In this document: piece by piece, positions 61,825 through 64,000 of the stretch
Layout: each line of letters starts with the position of its first letter
How positions within the stretch are numbered: position 1 is the first letter of the stretch
Assembly: GCA_009760855.2 (NCBI GenBank)
Contig: WPIO01000007.1
Location: forward strand, 8,757,001 to 8,821,000
Direction: 5' to 3'
From: Cristatella mucedo
Lineage: Eukaryota; Bryozoa; Phylactolaemata; Cristatellidae
Length of the DNA: 64,000 bases
Notes under the pieces: generated by a model
What the model saw: only the letters and a program-made list of their open reading frames with translations
Told to the model about the DNA's origin: nothing
Databases searched by the model: none
Made by a program: the position numbers and the translations under genes

Positions 61825-61998
61825 AAAAAATCCTAGCTGATTGAACAGCTTTTTGTGTAGCGACAGAAGAGCCTTTACGGCTATCACCACCGCTTGCGGT
61901 GGCGATAAAGGATCGCCCACCGCAGGAATCGAACCCACGTCCTCGGGACCGATGTCGTGAAAGCAACCACCTTACCTAGTGTGCCATCACGGCTCACT
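61821..61998 (-). mobile_element. S1 SINE, antisense
   Basis: A poly(A)/T end, then CTAGCTGATTGAACAGC, AGCGACAGAAGAGCCTTTAC, ATCACCACCGCTTGCGG, GGAATCGAACCCACGTCC (B box, reverse complement) and GTGCCATCACGGCTCAC. A full-length copy downstream of CCDC157. Confidence 0.85.
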
Positions 61999-62449
61999 AG
62001 ACACTCATTCTCACAATTTATATATATTTTCCTTCCCCCTGTTTGGTGCCTCAGGCCTCATTAGGAAAACCTACAAAAAAAAATAAAAGTGCGACTTTAT
62101 AAGACAAATGCCGGTTCATTTGTGTTGCACATCCATCGGAACTTCGTGTGCCCGTTGGCTTTCCTTTACTTTGATGGGAGATGTGCATTTCGATATTCTG
62201 TCTTGCATTTACATCTTGCATCAATATTGAGTGACTCAATCATTAATAATCTGCGTGTTGCCTGTCCAAGCCGCTTGCTCATAGCCTACCATGCGATCAC
62301 GGTTGTCGTGATGTCGGTCTACCTCTACAAGTATGCAATTGTGTTAGCGAAAGATTAAGGGGGAAACGAGAACGTCATTTAGAGGCCAAGATCAAGGCGA
62401 CCCGTTGGGCAGTGAACAGTTATTCGGAATAGGCTAATAAGCAGTGGAA

Positions 62450-62810
62450 CCTATGAGAGGTAAGTCGCTGCTAGTGGGTTTTCCCTGATGCAAGTGGCTC
62501 TCAGTCGTGTCGACGATGGTGCTACTTTGCTAACGCATGACCAGCTAACTCTTGCGTGAAGTTCTTTCTGACACGGGCTGCCGACAGCAGTACGGCAGCA
62601 AGCGAGGAGAGTGAGTGCTGTGCGAGCGCCCTTCATATCATTCCTGGCCGAGTCAATAGTCTGGACCCGGTACATTGATTCCGCAGGGTTCGATCGATCC
62701 AAGCAGTCCTTGGACTGACGAACCAATGCGGACACGGACGCATTCGTGCTAGAATGAATCGCGACCTGGCGGGCATTGAGAAATAATTGGGCCACTCCAT
62801 TCACCACTCC
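62450..62810 (-). pseudogene. Probable GIY-YIG endonuclease fragment of a retroelement, decayed
   Basis: The minus frame reads VRQSKDCLDRSNPAESMYRV, then, across a frameshift, ELAGHALAK. This resembles the start and the H-(I/V)-D-W end of GIY-YIG domains carried by Penelope-like and some other invertebrate retroelements (KD-LD-xN-GVVYR-xC-DC, then LAEHA). The Cys pair and the GIY/YIG core are lost or out of frame. Confidence 0.35.
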
Positions 62811-62975
62811 AAACGATCGAGGAGCGCTCAGAGTCCATCCCCTTCTCGTTTAATGTCCGTCGAGTGGTAGGCGGAAGTGAGGCCCGGTCGCTCCCAGCGG
62901 GCAGTGCGAAGACGAAGAGAGGGAAGGGCCCCCTAAAAGCTGGTCTTGCATAGCAAGGGCATCGACCCCACGCCA

Positions 62976-63492
62976 CGCTCACTTTTAGGTCTCTTCATTC
63001 TATGGCTCCAGCCTATCTTTCAGAGATACTACCCCATCAGGCAAAGCATCGTACCACTCGCTTTTCGGAATCCAACAGCCTAGAAATACCTCGTACAAAC
63101 CTTAAATCCTTTGGAGACCGTGCATTTAGCTCGTATGCTCCCACAGCCTGGAACTCCCTCCCGACCTGCATCAGAACATCCCCTGACCTGACCACATTTA
63201 AAAGAAACTTAAAAACATTCCTATTTAGGACAGCATTTAGTGGGTCCTTGTGATTCGTCCTCGATGTGCTTATGCGTGCTGACACTGTTCATGCTGCCAC
63301 TAACCACATTTGCATGCTGACCCAGTGCATGTTACCCCTAACCATGTTATTCATTTTGTTTGTTTTTCAAGCATGATTTTACTTACTATTCTATTGCGTA
63401 TCACTTTGCAGCAAATGTAAAGCGCCTAGAAAGAGATTAAGTTCTCTGAGGGCGCTTTATCAAGTGCAATATTATTATTATTATTATTATTA
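62976..63492 (+). mobile_element. LINE family A 3' copy, well preserved
   Basis: Starts CGCTCACTTTTAGGTCTC and has an open 83-codon end (MAPAYLSEILPHQAKHRTTR, then [18 protein letters not shown]). It keeps the full 3' region, the hairpin with TAGAAAGAGATTAAGTTCTC and (ATT)n at 63467-63492. Confidence 0.9.
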
Positions 63493-64000
63493 TGACTATC
63501 ATCCCATCCCAAACCTCATCTGGTGTTTTCGAGAAGCAGGCAGACAATGAGGCCCGAGAGCACTAGAATATAGGGATTCGATGTAGGGATACAATTTTGC
63601 CATTAAAACACGTATGCATGCTAGAAACTATGCAATCATAGCCCATCACGTTTTCCACCAAAACCTAGCATCCCCCTTGAATTGCTGAGTATTATTGTAC
63701 GGCTTTGTAGTCTCAACGAAATACGAGTGTAAATGTAACAGGACAAAAGAGGCTGTGCCTATATTCCTCTCGAAGCACGCGTACCCTATACATACTTAAC
63801 TAGACCGTCGAGCTCGCGGGTATGCATCATGCGGCAGCGGGGCAGGGGTGTGTGTGTGTTGGCTGTAGCAAGCAAAGCCCGAAGGGAGGCCATCTGCCCA
63901 CCACGGCCACCGCCAGTTGCTGAGCGAGCGACCTGGCGGGCAGGGGGGGGGGGTTGGGGGTTCAGCAGTTCTCCACCGCCAGACGGTCTGGTGAGTTCCG

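Larger units (their letters stand above)
61305..64000. other. CCDC157 3' flank
   Basis: Holds an antisense S1 SINE (61821-61998), a probable GIY-YIG-element fragment (62450-62810) and a family A LINE end (62976-63492). In 61999-62450 and 63493-64000 no gene is seen. The last 150 bases are GC-rich with an uninterrupted G run near 63945. Confidence 0.5.

Overview
This window looks like nuclear DNA of a metazoan, most likely an invertebrate. Coding sequence is split into short exons with GT..AG introns. Most of the rest is truncated non-LTR retrotransposons, tRNA-headed SINEs and long dinucleotide arrays. There are no operons, ribosome binding sites, CRISPR arrays or rRNA. I cannot name the species or phylum from the sequence.

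Two host genes can be supported, both on the + strand. The first is the 3' end of a WDR88-like WD40 gene, with five exons between 5109 and 6933; its upstream exons are not visible in the window. The second is an apparently complete CCDC157 orthologue, with ten coding exons from 23360 to 61304 that conceptually splice to 736 residues. Most of the window from 23 kb to 61 kb is therefore intron of one coiled-coil gene. Its last exon adds a C2HC zinc finger that I do not recall in human CCDC157.

Layout: 1-5108 holds old LINE scraps and possibly WDR88 intron. 5109-6933 is the WDR88-like 3' end. 6934-23359 is intergenic and repeat-dense: an inverted pair of young LINE copies at 7.8-11.1 kb, a non-autonomous DNA transposon with 9-bp target duplications at 15.4-16.2 kb, and a LINE nested in a LINE at 19.8-21.5 kb. 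23360-61304 is CCDC157, with introns carrying LINEs, SINEs, GA/CT/CA arrays and a decayed transposon-type gene at 55.8-56.6 kb. 61305-64000 holds an antisense SINE that supplies the first AATAAA after the stop codon, a probable GIY-YIG-element fragment, and another young LINE end.

Four LINE groups can be separated by eye. Family A is the youngest: L2-like, ending in a short hairpin that starts AGCGCCTAGA, followed by (ATT)n. Family B is older and related, with a different 3' end. Family C is best represented at 32.6-35.0 kb. Family D is a single fragment near 52.1 kb. Two SINE families occur. S1 has a tRNA-like head and ends in GTTAAATCAGCTAGTATTT. S2 has a tRNA-like head fused to a tail resembling the family A 3' hairpin, which suggests it was copied by that LINE machinery. 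I found no intact autonomous element. The most unusual structures are the 15-kb inverted-repeat element, the S2 SINE, the zinc-finger exon and two compact hairpins.
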